The notes beneath the pieces were generated by a model that was not told where the DNA came from, did not search any database, and worked only from the letters and a program-made list of their open reading frames with translations. Shown piece by piece: positions 11,588 through 21,561 of a DNA stretch of 64,000 nt. Both the position numbers and the translations under genes were made by a program. Location: the NCBI RefSeq assembly GCF_002019645.1, contig NZ_KV917374.1, forward strand, positions 1,376,696-1,440,695, given 5' to 3'. This DNA is from Litchfieldia alkalitelluris. Its GTDB lineage: Bacteria > Bacillota > Bacilli > Bacillales > Bacillaceae_L. Each line of letters opens with the position of its first letter. Positions within the stretch are counted from its first letter, which is position 1.

Positions 11588-12343
11588 TTATTCATCCTCA
11601 GTATAAGGATCCTTTTCATATCGAGGTAAATCTCCAAACATTGTCATTATACCTTCTTCATCTAAATCTTCTTCATATTTTTTATGTTGGTTATTTGGAT
11701 AGACAATGATCTCTTTTCCCTCAATATCAGTGCCTACAAAATTTTCGTACTCTTCAACATATCCAACTTGATCATCTGATTCAATATAAACCTCATTATA
11801 ATGGTCAACACTATCGGCTAAATCGGAAGGTGTTTCGGATGTACCGTAGCGTGCAACATCCTGCCAGGAATCTTCTGCATCATAAGCCTCAACTTCATCT
11901 GGTTCGCCATCAAATTCAAACTTTCCGAATGGAGTCATTAGTACCCCTTCTTCGATTGGTCTGTTATGGGAAACAATGGTTGTCGGGCTGTGCTCTTTAC
12001 AGTAAGTTGTAGTAGGAAGAGCATCCAAACGGTCAACTGGGATATCTTTTCCACATTTTTCACATACTCCATATGAGCCATTTTGGATTGCGTTTAAAGC
12101 ATAATTTATATCTTTTAATTGCTTTTCCATATGTTCATTTAAAGCAATATCTTTCTCTCTTTCATATAACTCTGTACCTTCGTCACCGGGGTGATTATCA
12201 TAACTTGATAACTCTCCTACAGACTCGTGATAGTGACCCTGCTGAAGATCAAAATGGTCACCTTCTTTAAGCTGCTCCTCGACATCTTTTTTTGCCTTTA
12301 TCAACTGTGAACGGAAGGTTGATAATTGCTCTTGAGTTAGCAT
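11588..12343 (-). CDS. yteA: DksA/TraR-type zinc finger protein YteA
   Basis: This 251-residue protein has an N-terminal helical hairpin (residues 1-95, rich in Glu, Lys and Gln) and one C4-type zinc finger (CEKCGKDIP...YCKEH) around residues 97-118. It then has a long acidic tail. This is the TraR/DksA C4-type family, and Bacillus YteA is the closest match I recall. DksA proteins bind RNA polymerase through the secondary channel, but YteA itself has no settled function. AAGGAG lies 9 bases before the ATG. In B. subtilis yteA also sits close to menA. Confidence 0.9.
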   Translation of the reverse strand: MLTQEQLSTFRSQLIKAKKDVEEQLKEGDHFDLQQGHYHESVGELSSYDNHPGDEGTELYEREKDIALNEHMEKQLKDINYALNAIQNGSYGVCEKCGKDIPVDRLDALPTTTYCKEHSPTTIVSHNRPIEEGVLMTPFGKFEFDGEPDEVEAYDAEDSWQDVARYGTSETPSDLADSVDHYNEVYIESDDQVGYVEEYENFVGTDIEGKEIIVYPNNQHKKYEEDLDEEGIMTMFGDLPRYEKDPYTEDE

Positions 12344-12464
12344 AATTAAAGCACTCCTTCCTTTTTTTAAGTTAAAAAGAATGTTATATATGTATTATCA
12401 ACTAATAAGTCAAAAAAATAATTGTCAATATTTATTAAAGAGATTCCAAATATCAAACGAATGA

Positions 12465-12502
12465 AATCAAAAAAGCTTGAGGGTGAAATTTCCTCAAGCT
12501 TT
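12465..12502 (-). terminator. Terminator of menA
   Basis: AAAGCTTGAGG at 12472-12482 pairs perfectly with CCTCAAGCTTT at 12492-12502. On the minus strand it is followed by TTTTTTGA. It ends menA transcripts. Confidence 0.88.
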
Positions 12503-12518
12503 GTACACGTTAATACTG

Positions 12519-13454
12519 TTATAACCAATAACTAATGAATAATCCTATTGATAATAATAATCCATATATAGTATTCGTTTGAGCAGTTGCTTTCATAGCG
12601 GGTGCCATTTGGATAGGAATTGTTTTACCAATGAAGCCTTTGATGGCATGTACTGCTTTTGGAATGCTTATTAATACTAGTAAGACAGATAGTGGGGCAT
12701 ATGCAGTGAAGCTAAGTGTAATCATCCACAGATAAGCAACAACAAACATTAACCCAAGAAAACGCACTGCATTTTTACGTCCCAGAAGAATAGCTAATGT
12801 TTTTCTCCCATTTTCTTTATCGCCATCTAAATCACGAATATTGTTAGCCATTAATATGGCTCCAACAAGAATTGCAATAGGGATAGATAGCATAACACTC
12901 GAGGTTGTCACTTCACCTGTTTGGATATAAAAAGAAATTAGAATAATGATAAGGCCCATAAAAATTCCTGCCACTACTTCTCCGAATGGGGTATATGCAA
13001 TAGGGACAGGTCCGCCAGTGTATAAATACCCTGCTAACATACAGATTGTTCCGATAAGAGCGATCCACCAGTTACTATGGAGGCATATATATATGCCTAA
13101 AAGAACTGCAAAACCAAAAAGTATAAAAGCTAAACGTAATACGGTAGAAGGCTTTATCCCATCTCTAACAATAGCTCCTCCAATCCCAACTGAACCAGCA
13201 TGATCTAGACCGCGTTTATAATCGTAATATTCATTGATCATATTTGTAGCAATTTGAATCACTAAACAAGCAGCTAACATCGCTATAAATAAAGGAATAT
13301 TAATCGTCGCTTCAAGTCTGGCTAGTGCTGTTCCAATAAAAACTGGTACAAATGCTGCTGTTAGCGTATGTGGTCGTGTCAGCTTCCACCAAACTTTCCA
13401 ACCAGTTGTTCTATTTAACTCATTAGAGGTTTGTGTTTGTAATTGTGGTTGCAT
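12519..13454 (-). CDS. menA: 1,4-dihydroxy-2-naphthoate polyprenyltransferase
   Basis: MenA is an integral membrane prenyltransferase (UbiA superfamily) that joins a polyprenyl chain to dihydroxynaphthoate, the next-to-last step of menaquinone synthesis. The two Asp-rich motifs that bind Mg-pyrophosphate are NMINEYYDYKRGLD and NNIRDLDGDKENGRKT. Eight or nine hydrophobic segments are visible. An ATG at 13454 gives 311 residues, as in B. subtilis, with AAAGGAG 10 bases upstream. An in-frame ATG at 13478 has none. It is transcribed divergently from the men operon that makes its substrate. Confidence 0.95.
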   Translation of the reverse strand: MQPQLQTQTSNELNRTTGWKVWWKLTRPHTLTAAFVPVFIGTALARLEATINIPLFIAMLAACLVIQIATNMINEYYDYKRGLDHAGSVGIGGAIVRDGIKPSTVLRLAFILFGFAVLLGIYICLHSNWWIALIGTICMLAGYLYTGGPVPIAYTPFGEVVAGIFMGLIIILISFYIQTGEVTTSSVMLSIPIAILVGAILMANNIRDLDGDKENGRKTLAILLGRKNAVRFLGLMFVVAYLWMITLSFTAYAPLSVLLVLISIPKAVHAIKGFIGKTIPIQMAPAMKATAQTNTIYGLLLSIGLFISYWL

Positions 13455-13915
13455 ATATGTGATTCTCCTTTCATACATGCTCTAATTATGTTGTAAAAAA
13501 AAAGACAATAAAAAGTCACAAAGATAGTGTAGATAATTCTACATAAAGTGTCAATGGATTTAGAAGGAATAAAGGGAAAAACTTATTTCCAATACATTTA
13601 ATAACTTACATAGTAGTGAAAGATAATAGAAAAGGGTCTCTAAATTGACAGTAACCTTACGTGAGATGTATCTTTAAGTAAGTAATTAGGTTGTCGAATA
13701 ATGAAGCTAAAGGTAGTAACAATAAGAAAAAATGATATAATATATAGGATATAATCCATTTTATAATAGCAATCGGAGATAAATTAGATATTTTAATTAA
13801 GGCTCACTAAACACCTTTGGCAATGAGGTACATAGCAATGCAAGAAATCGGGACAAGATATAAAATGCATGGTGTTAGTGTTAGCCGGTAAGTATTTCAC
13901 ACGGGGGGATTAGTT
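13455..13915. promoter_or_regulatory. Divergent regulatory region between menA and menF
   Basis: About 460 bases without a gene. A candidate sigma-A promoter for the men operon is TTGACA at 13645-13650, then 18 bases, then TATCTT at 13669-13674. A second TATAAT-like hexamer lies near 13735 without a good -35. Neither is certain. The menF ribosome binding site, a run of six G, closes the region. Confidence 0.4.
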
Positions 13916-15325
13916 TTGGTACTAATACAGCAAGAAGAAATGAAAAAACAAGGTCAGAGTGGAGGCTCTCTTACTACAGAAAAACAACAATTTAATGAAG
14001 TTCTTCTAAGTAGAGTTGTGGAAGCTACAGACATTGACCCCCTATTGTTATTTAAGGCCGGAAAAGAGTATTTTGAGGGTGAGCGTACTTTTTGGGCAGA
14101 TCCCACACGGACGACCATCTTAGTTGGACTTGGAAGAGCATATACTATAGAAGTGAATGATCAACATAAGCGCTATGATGAGGTTGAATTAAAATGGAAG
14201 CACCTAGCTAACCAAATAGACAATAAAGAAGAGATCTCATATGGAACAGGCCCTATTCTACTAGGTGGGTTTTCATTTGACCCTAAAAGAACTAAGACAG
14301 ATTTATGGAGTGGTTTTTCAGAGGCCACCTTTGTTTTACCTAAAATTCTCCTATCAGTAATCGATGGGAAATGTTTTTTTACCTTCAATCATGTTAGTAG
14401 AGATGGATTAGACAATTCACTATTTGAGTTAGAAAAAATTAAGGACGAGCTACTAGATAAAATTCCTAATATAAAAGCTAGTTATAGGAAAATAGATTAT
14501 GTTAAATCTGAGGTAGATCCGGACGCTTGGATGAAATCAGTTGCGGATGTAGTTCGGGATATTAACGAAGGTGAAGTTGAAAAGGTTGTTCTTGCACGAG
14601 AAATTAACTTGAATTTCAAAGAGACCATTGATGCTGATGACGTATTAGTAAATTTACGAGAACAACAACCGATGAGTTATTTATTCGCATTTGAAAACGA
14701 ACAATCATGCTTTATTGGTGCTTCACCAGAAAGATTGGTAAAAAAGAAGGAACAAGTGATTAAATCTACATGCTTAGCAGGTTCGATAGCACGAGGTAAA
14801 ACAGTAGATCAAGACGATGAATTGGGAAATCAACTTTTAAAAGATCAGAAAAATATTGCTGAACATGAGTTTGTTATATCCATGATAAAAGATGCCATGT
14901 TGGAGTCATGTGAAACAATTACATCCTCAGATCAACCGGAACTCTTCAAAATGAGGGATATCCAGCATCTTTATACACCAATTAAAGGTGTAGCTAAGCC
15001 AGGTGTGACCACTCTCTCTATGGTTAAAAAGCTCCATCCAACACCTGCACTTGGAGGGTTTCCATCAGAAAAAGCCCTTGATAAAATAAGAGAAGTAGAA
15101 TTACTTGATCGTGGATGGTATGCCGCTCCAATTGGGTGGATCGATGGAACCGATAATGGGGAATTTGCTGTAGCAATCCGTTCCGGTTTACTAAAAGGCA
15201 AGGAAGCCTCATTATTTGCTGGTTGTGGTATTGTGGGGGAATCTGAGCCTTCAAGTGAATATTTGGAAACAAATATGAAGTTTAGGCCAATGCTCTCGGC
15301 TTTAGGAGGATCTGATAATGAGTAA
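13916..15325 (+). CDS. menF: Isochorismate synthase
   Basis: MenF isomerises chorismate to isochorismate, the entry step of menaquinone synthesis. The chorismate-binding domain fills the C-terminal two thirds, with FIGASPERLVKK, LHPTPALGGFP, the RGWYAAPIGW segment and FAVAIRSGLLKG. It has 469 residues, the usual size. The start is a TTG with GGGGGGAT 7 bases before it, and no better start lies upstream. It is the first gene of menF-D-H-B-E-C and overlaps menD by 8 bases. Confidence 0.93.
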   Translation: MVLIQQEEMKKQGQSGGSLTTEKQQFNEVLLSRVVEATDIDPLLLFKAGKEYFEGERTFWADPTRTTILVGLGRAYTIEVNDQHKRYDEVELKWKHLANQIDNKEEISYGTGPILLGGFSFDPKRTKTDLWSGFSEATFVLPKILLSVIDGKCFFTFNHVSRDGLDNSLFELEKIKDELLDKIPNIKASYRKIDYVKSEVDPDAWMKSVADVVRDINEGEVEKVVLAREINLNFKETIDADDVLVNLREQQPMSYLFAFENEQSCFIGASPERLVKKKEQVIKSTCLAGSIARGKTVDQDDELGNQLLKDQKNIAEHEFVISMIKDAMLESCETITSSDQPELFKMRDIQHLYTPIKGVAKPGVTTLSMVKKLHPTPALGGFPSEKALDKIREVELLDRGWYAAPIGWIDGTDNGEFAVAIRSGLLKGKEASLFAGCGIVGESEPSSEYLETNMKFRPMLSALGGSDNE

Positions 15326-17072
15326 TACTGATAGTCTTACTTCATACGTCGCAGCATTTGTAGATGAACTTGTCAGAGTAGGGGTAAAAGATGTTGTCAT
15401 TAGCCCTGGATCAAGATCAACACCTATTGCCATTTTGATGGCTGAGCATTCAGAGATGACCACATATTTGAATATTGATGAACGCTCAGCTTCCTATTTC
15501 GCACTCGGAATTGCAAAAGCAAGAAAAGTTCCTGTTGCCCTCTTATGCACATCTGGAACCGCGGCAGCTAATTATTTTCCTGCGGTTGTTGAGGCGAATT
15601 TATCAAGGGTACCGCTAATCGTAATTACTGCTGATCGTCCACATGAATTAAGAGATGTTGGTGCGCCACAAGCGATTGATCAAAATCAATTATATGGGAA
15701 ACACACCAAATGGTTTGTTGAGATGGCAATCCCTGAACGTTCCGACGAAATGATTCGATATGTTAGAACGGTAGCTTCTCGAGCGGCTGGAAAAGCAATT
15801 TCAGCACCAGCAGGCCCCGTACATCTTAACATTCCTTTGAGAGAACCGCTTGTACCAAATCTTTCTCAAGAAAAATTGTTTACTAAAGGTAGAAAACCTC
15901 TTTCACAAGAAGTAAATATGGTCATCGGTAAAGCACAACTAAGTGACTTTCAAGCACAGGGAATTGCTAGTCAAATTAATGGTAAAGAAAAGGGACTTAT
16001 TATTTGTGGTGATTTTGATGATAAAGAATTTGCTCAACAGGTCACGTTGTTAGCTGAGAAGTTAAATTACCCTATCCTTGCTGATCCCCTCTCACAATTA
16101 AGGAGTGGAAAGCATTCAAAGGATTTAATTCTTGATTCGTATGATACATTTCTACGAAACCAAGATTTTATTGAAAGTTACACTCCGGAGGTTATTATTC
16201 GTTTCGGCGCAATGCCAATCTCAAAGGCCTTACTACTTTATTTGAAAAAGAAGAGAGATGTTCTTCACCTTGTAGTTGACGGTGATGGTGGTTGGAGAGA
16301 GCCAACGATGACTGCTTCTGAAATGGTTTATTGTGGTGAAGCAGAATTTTGTGACAAACTTGTCCATTTCATATCTGAAGCTAAACAGAGTATCTGGACA
16401 AATGATTGGAAAAGAATTAACGAGGTAACTCGCGAGCAGCTTAAGCATATTGAAGAAGACAACGGTATCTTTGAGGGGAAAGTTTTTCAACAACTTCAAG
16501 ATTTGTTACCTAGTGAATCAATTTTATTTGTTGGAAATAGCATGCCAATTAGAGACTTAGATACCTTTTTTGTAAACCAAACAAAGCCCATTACTATACT
16601 AGCAAACCGTGGAGCAAATGGGATTGATGGCATAGTATCGACATCATTAGGAATAAGCACAACTGGAAGAAAAACAGTCTTGGTAATTGGAGATTTATCT
16701 TTTTATCATGATCTTAACGGGTTGCTTGCTGCAAAACAAAATAACTTAGATCTAACCATTGTGTTAATCAACAATGACGGCGGCGGTATTTTTTCATTTT
16801 TACCACAGTCAAAAGAGGAAAAACACTTTGAATACTTGTTTGGGACTCCAACAGGTCTTAATTTTGAGCACACTGTTAAAATGTATGGTGGTCAATTCTC
16901 TTCGATTAAAACCTGGCCTGAATTTAAGGGGATTTTTGAACATAGCCTGAAGTCGAAAGGGTTAAATGTCATTGAGCTTCGAACTGACCGAGGAACGAAT
17001 TTGCGTGACCATCGAAATTTGTGGAATCGTGTTTCCCAGGAAATAACTTTGGAGATTCATGGGGATAAATAG
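15318..17072 (+). CDS. menD: SEPHCHC synthase MenD
   Basis: MenD is a thiamine-diphosphate enzyme (2-succinyl-5-enolpyruvyl-6-hydroxy-3-cyclohexene-1-carboxylate synthase) joining isochorismate and 2-oxoglutarate. Its N-terminal pyrimidine-binding domain has ISPGSRSTPIAI and the activating Glu in NIDERSASYFALG. The C-terminal pyrophosphate domain has VIGDLSFYHDLNGLL and INNDGGGIFSFLP, which bind the cofactor and Mg. It has 584 residues. The ATG follows GGAGG and lies inside the end of menF, so translation is probably coupled. Confidence 0.96.
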   Translation: MSNTDSLTSYVAAFVDELVRVGVKDVVISPGSRSTPIAILMAEHSEMTTYLNIDERSASYFALGIAKARKVPVALLCTSGTAAANYFPAVVEANLSRVPLIVITADRPHELRDVGAPQAIDQNQLYGKHTKWFVEMAIPERSDEMIRYVRTVASRAAGKAISAPAGPVHLNIPLREPLVPNLSQEKLFTKGRKPLSQEVNMVIGKAQLSDFQAQGIASQINGKEKGLIICGDFDDKEFAQQVTLLAEKLNYPILADPLSQLRSGKHSKDLILDSYDTFLRNQDFIESYTPEVIIRFGAMPISKALLLYLKKKRDVLHLVVDGDGGWREPTMTASEMVYCGEAEFCDKLVHFISEAKQSIWTNDWKRINEVTREQLKHIEEDNGIFEGKVFQQLQDLLPSESILFVGNSMPIRDLDTFFVNQTKPITILANRGANGIDGIVSTSLGISTTGRKTVLVIGDLSFYHDLNGLLAAKQNNLDLTIVLINNDGGGIFSFLPQSKEEKHFEYLFGTPTGLNFEHTVKMYGGQFSSIKTWPEFKGIFEHSLKSKGLNVIELRTDRGTNLRDHRNLWNRVSQEITLEIHGDK

Positions 17073-17074
17073 AA

Positions 17075-17893
17075 ATGTTTTTAACAATAAATGACAAAAA
17101 ATATCATGTGAATATAGTTGGACAAGGTAGTCCACTCCTTTTTCTACACGGGTTTACAGGGAGTACAGATAATTGGCTTGAGCCGATATCTTCTTTAATC
17201 AGTCAATATCGTTGTATATTAATAGATCTTATTGGTCACGGGAAAAGCGATAGTCCAGAGGGAATTCAGAATTATACTTTTGACTATTTGATGAAAGATG
17301 TTCTACTTATCTTAGATAAGCTTGAGATAGATAAAGTAGGACTAATAGGGTATTCTATGGGGGGGAGGTTAGCTCTTGCTCTAGCAATCGAATTTCCTGA
17401 AAGGTTTACTCATCTGGTGTTAGAAAGTAGCTCGCCTGGTTTAAATGAGGAAACTGACCGGCAGGAGAGGATGTTGACAGACGAATCCCTTGCTTCATTT
17501 ATTGAAGAAGAGGGAATAAAAAAGTTTGTTACTTACTGGGAGAACATTCCTTTATTTGCATCTCAGCAAAATATGCCAGATAGTAAAAAGGTATATTTAC
17601 ATAACCAAAGACTGAATAATAACCCTATGGGTTTAGCCAATAGTCTAAAAGGAATGGGTACGGGAGTCCAATTGCCTTATTGGGGAAGTCTTCATAAACT
17701 CAACATGCCTGTACTCTTATTGTGTGGTGAATTAGATGATAAGTTTTGTATAATTGCTAGGAAAATGTCATCTCTTATTTCTAATTCAACTTTTAAAAAA
17801 ATAAATGGTGCTGGACATGCAATACATATGGAACAACCCGAGAAATTTGGTAGAATAGTAAGTGGGTTTTTACAAAGTAAGAACACAACTTGA
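17075..17893 (+). CDS. menH: SHCHC synthase MenH (alpha/beta hydrolase)
   Basis: MenH eliminates pyruvate from the MenD product to give 2-succinyl-6-hydroxy-2,4-cyclohexadiene-1-carboxylate. It is an alpha/beta hydrolase of 272 residues. [10 protein letters not shown] forms the oxyanion region, [10 protein letters not shown] holds the nucleophile Ser near residue 95, [10 protein letters not shown] the acid and [11 protein letters not shown] the His. It starts two bases after the menD stop, with GGGGAT upstream. Older annotations call it YtxM. Its place between menD and menB supports MenH over a general esterase. Confidence 0.92.
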   Translation: MFLTINDKKYHVNIVGQGSPLLFLHGFTGSTDNWLEPISSLISQYRCILIDLIGHGKSDSPEGIQNYTFDYLMKDVLLILDKLEIDKVGLIGYSMGGRLALALAIEFPERFTHLVLESSSPGLNEETDRQERMLTDESLASFIEEEGIKKFVTYWENIPLFASQQNMPDSKKVYLHNQRLNNNPMGLANSLKGMGTGVQLPYWGSLHKLNMPVLLLCGELDDKFCIIARKMSSLISNSTFKKINGAGHAIHMEQPEKFGRIVSGFLQSKNTT

Positions 17894-17912
17894 AAAAAAG
17901 GAGGACAAGCTA

Positions 17913-18731
17913 GTGACTGTAGAATGGATTGCAGAACGTAAGTATGAAGATATTTTATATGAAACATACAATGGAATTGCAAAGATCTCAATTAATCGTC
18001 CTGAGGTTCGAAATGCGTTTCGTCCAAAGACTGTTATGGAATTAATTGATGCTTTTGCATATGCTCGAGATGATTCTAATATTGGTGTTATTGTTTTAGC
18101 GGGTGCTGGAGATGAGGCATTTTGCTCTGGAGGAGATCAAAAGGTAAGAGGGCATGGTGGATATGTTGGAGACGATCAAATACCTCGACTAAATGTTCTT
18201 GATCTTCAACGTCTAATTCGTGTAATACCAAAACCAGTGGTAGCAATGGTTTCTGGTTATGCGATTGGTGGAGGACATGTATTACATATTGTTTGTGACT
18301 TAACGATTGCTGCAGACAATGCAATTTTCGGGCAAACTGGTCCAAAGGTAGGAAGCTTTGATGCAGGTTATGGTTCAGGGTATTTAGCTCGTATTGTTGG
18401 ACATAAGAAAGCTCGTGAAATTTGGTTCCTTTGCCGCCAATATAATGCACAAGAAGCTCTTGATATGGGATTAGTTAACACGGTTGTTCCATTAGAGAAG
18501 CTTGAAGAAGAAACAATTCAGTGGTGTGAAGAAATGCTTGAAAAGAGCCCAACAGCACTTCGCTTCTTGAAAGCAGCTTTCAATGCAGATACAGATGGAT
18601 TAGCTGGTTTACAGCAATTTGCTGGAGACGCAACACTTTTATACTATACAACTGATGAAGCTAAAGAAGGACGCGATTCATTTAAAGAAAAGCGTAACCC
18701 AGACTTTAAGCAGTTCCCGCGTTTTCCTTAA
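17913..18731 (+). CDS. menB: 1,4-dihydroxy-2-naphthoyl-CoA synthase
   Basis: MenB, a crotonase-fold enzyme, cyclises o-succinylbenzoyl-CoA to dihydroxynaphthoyl-CoA. [14 protein letters not shown] and [12 protein letters not shown] form the oxyanion hole and CoA site, and [15 protein letters not shown] is the active-site loop. The whole protein is almost identical to the B. subtilis enzyme as I recall it. GTG 17913 is the start: AAGGAGG lies 7 bases upstream and the product is 272 residues. A longer frame from 17862 would overlap menH by 32 bases and lacks a binding site. Confidence 0.96.
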   Translation: MTVEWIAERKYEDILYETYNGIAKISINRPEVRNAFRPKTVMELIDAFAYARDDSNIGVIVLAGAGDEAFCSGGDQKVRGHGGYVGDDQIPRLNVLDLQRLIRVIPKPVVAMVSGYAIGGGHVLHIVCDLTIAADNAIFGQTGPKVGSFDAGYGSGYLARIVGHKKAREIWFLCRQYNAQEALDMGLVNTVVPLEKLEEETIQWCEEMLEKSPTALRFLKAAFNADTDGLAGLQQFAGDATLLYYTTDEAKEGRDSFKEKRNPDFKQFPRFP

Positions 18732-18741
18732 ACAACTATAG

Positions 18742-18780
18742 AGACTCGAATCCTTTACAAATGATAAAGTATTCGAGTCT
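18742..18780 (+). other. Inverted repeat between menB and menE
   Basis: AGACTCGAAT at 18742-18751 pairs perfectly with ATTCGAGTCT at 18771-18780, with an inner CTTT/AAAG pairing. There is no T-tract, so it is a weak terminator at best. It may be a processing or stability hairpin that lets the upstream men genes be expressed above menE and menC. Confidence 0.6.
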
Positions 18781-18855
18781 ATTCTATTGGTTAAGAACAA
18801 CAAAAAAAAGACTATAATTATGAATAGAACTTTCAGCGAGAGTGTGGGTTGTATA

Positions 18856-20319
18856 ATGAATGTAACACCGAATTGGTTAGCAAATCGAGCCTTTTTAACT
18901 CCGAATCGATTTGCAGTTCGAACAGAAGAGATTGTTTTAACATTTAAAGAGTTACATGAAAGAGTGTTAACGACCAGTCAGCAGTTATCCTACTTGGGTG
19001 TTAAGCATGGGGACACTATATCGGTATTAATGACAAATAGTGTTGAAATGATACAAATCATACATGCATTAAAATATATAGGAGTCAAGACGGTGTTACT
19101 TAATGCACGTTTAACTAACTATGAGTTATTATGGCAATTAAGAGACTCGAAATCTGATTGCATCATAACTGAAGAAAAGTTTATTCCTCTACTAGATTGT
19201 GATGGAATTGATTCCAAAATCCTGCAAGTCGAAAATATAGGAGCAAGTCCTTTAAAAGAAGTGAAAATTGTACAAGAATTTTCTCTTGAAGAAATTGATA
19301 CCATCATGTACACATCTGGTACGACAGGCAAGCCAAAAGGAGTCATTCAAACTTACGGCAATCATTGGTGGAGTGCAACAGGCTCTGTTTTAAATTTAGG
19401 ATTACGTGAGGATGATTGTTGGTTAGCAGTGGTTCCTTTTTTTCATATCAGTGGACTGTCGATTCTAATGAGAAGTGTGATTTATGGAATTCCTGTAATA
19501 ATCCATGAAAGGTTTTCACCTGAAAAAGCAAATCATGCGATTAAATACGAAGGAGTTACGATTGTTTCTGTCGTTAGCACAATGCTATCTCAAATGCTAA
19601 CAGTGTTAGGTGATGAGAAATATTCCCCTAGCTTCCGATGTATGTTATTAGGTGGTGGACCAGCCCCCGAATCCCTACTACATGATTGCAAAGCAAAAGA
19701 GATACCAGTCTACCAAACCTATGGTATGACAGAGACAGCTTCCCAAATTGTTACACTTGCTCCCGAATATAGCTTATCTAAGCTAGGATCTGCTGGGAAG
19801 CCTTTATTCCCCTCACAGCTTCGAATTGAAAAAGATGGCCTTATTCAACGCAGCTATGAGCATGGGGAAATTGTTGTTAAAGGACCTAATGTAACAAAGG
19901 GATATATATATAAAGAAAATGAGACAAAAGATTCTATAAAAGATGGTTGGTTTTATACTGGTGATATAGGTTACATAGATGATGAAGGGTTCTTATATGT
20001 CCTTGACCGTAGGTCTGATCTAATCATTTCAGGTGGAGAAAACATCTATCCAGCAGAAATTGAGTCAGTACTCTTATCACATCCGAAAATAATAGAAGCT
20101 GGTGTCATCGGTATTCGTGACGAGCAATGGGGACAAGTTCCTATTGCATTTGTAAAAACAGATGATAAACAGCTTTCAGAGACAGTGATAAAAGACTTTT
20201 GCTCCCAGAAGGTTAGCCGATATAAAATCCCTAGGGAGATTTATTTTCTAGATGAATTACCTCGTAATGCAACCAACAAGTTATTACGTAGGAAACTACT
20301 TGAATATCTTCCATCCTAA
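18856..20319 (+). CDS. menE: o-Succinylbenzoate-CoA ligase
   Basis: MenE activates o-succinylbenzoate with ATP and CoA. It belongs to the ANL superfamily: YTSGTTGKPKGVIQ is the phosphate loop, YQTYGMTETASQIV the adenine-binding segment, WFYTGDIGYID holds the hinge Asp, and a C-terminal Lys lies in PRNATNKLLRR. I place the start at ATG 18856 (487 residues), where similarity begins (MNVTPNWLANRAFLTP). The ribosome binding site there is poor. ATG 18820 and TTG 18787 are in-frame alternatives, also without a good site, so this start is less certain than its neighbours. Confidence 0.92.
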   Translation: MNVTPNWLANRAFLTPNRFAVRTEEIVLTFKELHERVLTTSQQLSYLGVKHGDTISVLMTNSVEMIQIIHALKYIGVKTVLLNARLTNYELLWQLRDSKSDCIITEEKFIPLLDCDGIDSKILQVENIGASPLKEVKIVQEFSLEEIDTIMYTSGTTGKPKGVIQTYGNHWWSATGSVLNLGLREDDCWLAVVPFFHISGLSILMRSVIYGIPVIIHERFSPEKANHAIKYEGVTIVSVVSTMLSQMLTVLGDEKYSPSFRCMLLGGGPAPESLLHDCKAKEIPVYQTYGMTETASQIVTLAPEYSLSKLGSAGKPLFPSQLRIEKDGLIQRSYEHGEIVVKGPNVTKGYIYKENETKDSIKDGWFYTGDIGYIDDEGFLYVLDRRSDLIISGGENIYPAEIESVLLSHPKIIEAGVIGIRDEQWGQVPIAFVKTDDKQLSETVIKDFCSQKVSRYKIPREIYFLDELPRNATNKLLRRKLLEYLPS

Positions 20320-20337
20320 GGTGGTAATAGAGATAAT

Positions 20338-21456
20338 ATGAAAATTGAGTCGATTACACTTTATTTAGTGGAACAAACCTTAAAAACCCCTTTTGTTACA
20401 AACCTTGGGCATGTTAGCAATCGTGAAAGCATTATCATTAGGATTATTGACCAAGATGGATTTGAGGGATGGGGAGAGGTAGTTGCATTTACATCTCCAT
20501 GGTATACGGAAGAAACCATAACTACCTGCTGGCATATAATCGAAGATTTTTTAGCACCTAGGCTTTTGTTACAGGTGATTAACTATCCTTCAGATGTGGA
20601 ATCTGTTTTTAAAGAGATAAAACGAAATCATATGGCTAAGGCCGGCATTGAAACGGCTTTATGGGATTTATATTGTAAAAGACAAAAGGTGTCATTATCT
20701 AAGGCGATAGGTGGATCACGAGAACAGGTGGATGCTGGAGTTGTTGTAGGCCTAGATGACCCAGTAAATATGATTAACAAAATACAACAGCATGTTGAAG
20801 AAGGATATAAAAGGGTTAAGATTAAAATAAAACCCGGTAATGATTATGAGTTGGTTAAAAGGATAAGAGAAGCTTTTCCAAGCTTGTCATTAATGGTTGA
20901 TGCTAATTCCGCTTATACTTTGGATGATCTACCCCTGTTAAAAGAACTAGATAATTTTCAACTACTGATGATCGAACAACCACTTGCCTCTGATGATATA
21001 ATTGATCATGCAAAAGTTCAAAGACAATTGCAAACACCGATTTGTTTGGATGAAAGTATAGTTACCTTTGATGACGCTAGAAAAGCAATTGAATTGGAAA
21101 GTTGTCGTACCATTAATATTAAAGTGGGAAGAGTTGGTGGTCTATCTGAGGCTGTGAAAATTCATAACTTATGTAAGAAGCATCAAATTCCTGTGTGGTG
21201 TGGTGGAATGTTAGAAATGGGGATTTCAAGGGCGGTAAATATTGCGCTCGCATCGTTAGATCAGTTTACAATACCGGGTGATATTTCGGCCTCTTCAAGG
21301 TACTGGCATCAGGATATTACCACGCCAGAAGTAGTTGTTACAAATGGTACGATTTCTGTACCAGATGGGGTAGGAATTGGCTTCGAAATAAACTTAGAAC
21401 GCCTTCTGGAAATAACCAAAACGAAAATAACGATAAAAAAACCAGGAACTCTTTAA
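20338..21456 (+). CDS. menC: o-Succinylbenzoate synthase
   Basis: MenC dehydrates SHCHC to o-succinylbenzoate and is a member of the enolase superfamily. The KxK catalytic pair lies in RVKIKIKPG. The metal ligands are in SLMVDANSAY, MIEQPLA and ICLDESIV, and the opposite Lys is in TINIKVGRVGG. It has 372 residues, and AAGGTGG precedes the ATG. Some family members also racemise N-acylamino acids, but the operon context settles MenC. It is the last gene of the operon, and its final codons form part of the terminator. Confidence 0.94.
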   Translation: MKIESITLYLVEQTLKTPFVTNLGHVSNRESIIIRIIDQDGFEGWGEVVAFTSPWYTEETITTCWHIIEDFLAPRLLLQVINYPSDVESVFKEIKRNHMAKAGIETALWDLYCKRQKVSLSKAIGGSREQVDAGVVVGLDDPVNMINKIQQHVEEGYKRVKIKIKPGNDYELVKRIREAFPSLSLMVDANSAYTLDDLPLLKELDNFQLLMIEQPLASDDIIDHAKVQRQLQTPICLDESIVTFDDARKAIELESCRTINIKVGRVGGLSEAVKIHNLCKKHQIPVWCGGMLEMGISRAVNIALASLDQFTIPGDISASSRYWHQDITTPEVVVTNGTISVPDGVGIGFEINLERLLEITKTKITIKKPGTL

Positions 21457-21475
21457 GGGAGATACCTGGTTTTTT
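21437..21475 (+). terminator. Terminator of the men operon
   Basis: AAAACCAGG at 21437-21445 pairs with CCTGGTTTT starting at 21464, followed by T residues. It overlaps the last codons of menC. Confidence 0.85.
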
Positions 21476-21561
21476 GTAGGATTAGAAAAAAAAAAATTTG
21501 CAAACTAATTTTAGTGTCTAGCACCAGATGCGATTGGCGCGGTTGAACAAAAAGTGCCTGA

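Noticed and set aside
13681-13760. Alternative men promoter at TATAAT near 13735
   Set aside because: It has a good -10 but no -35 at acceptable spacing, so I kept only the weak TTGACA candidate in the region entry.
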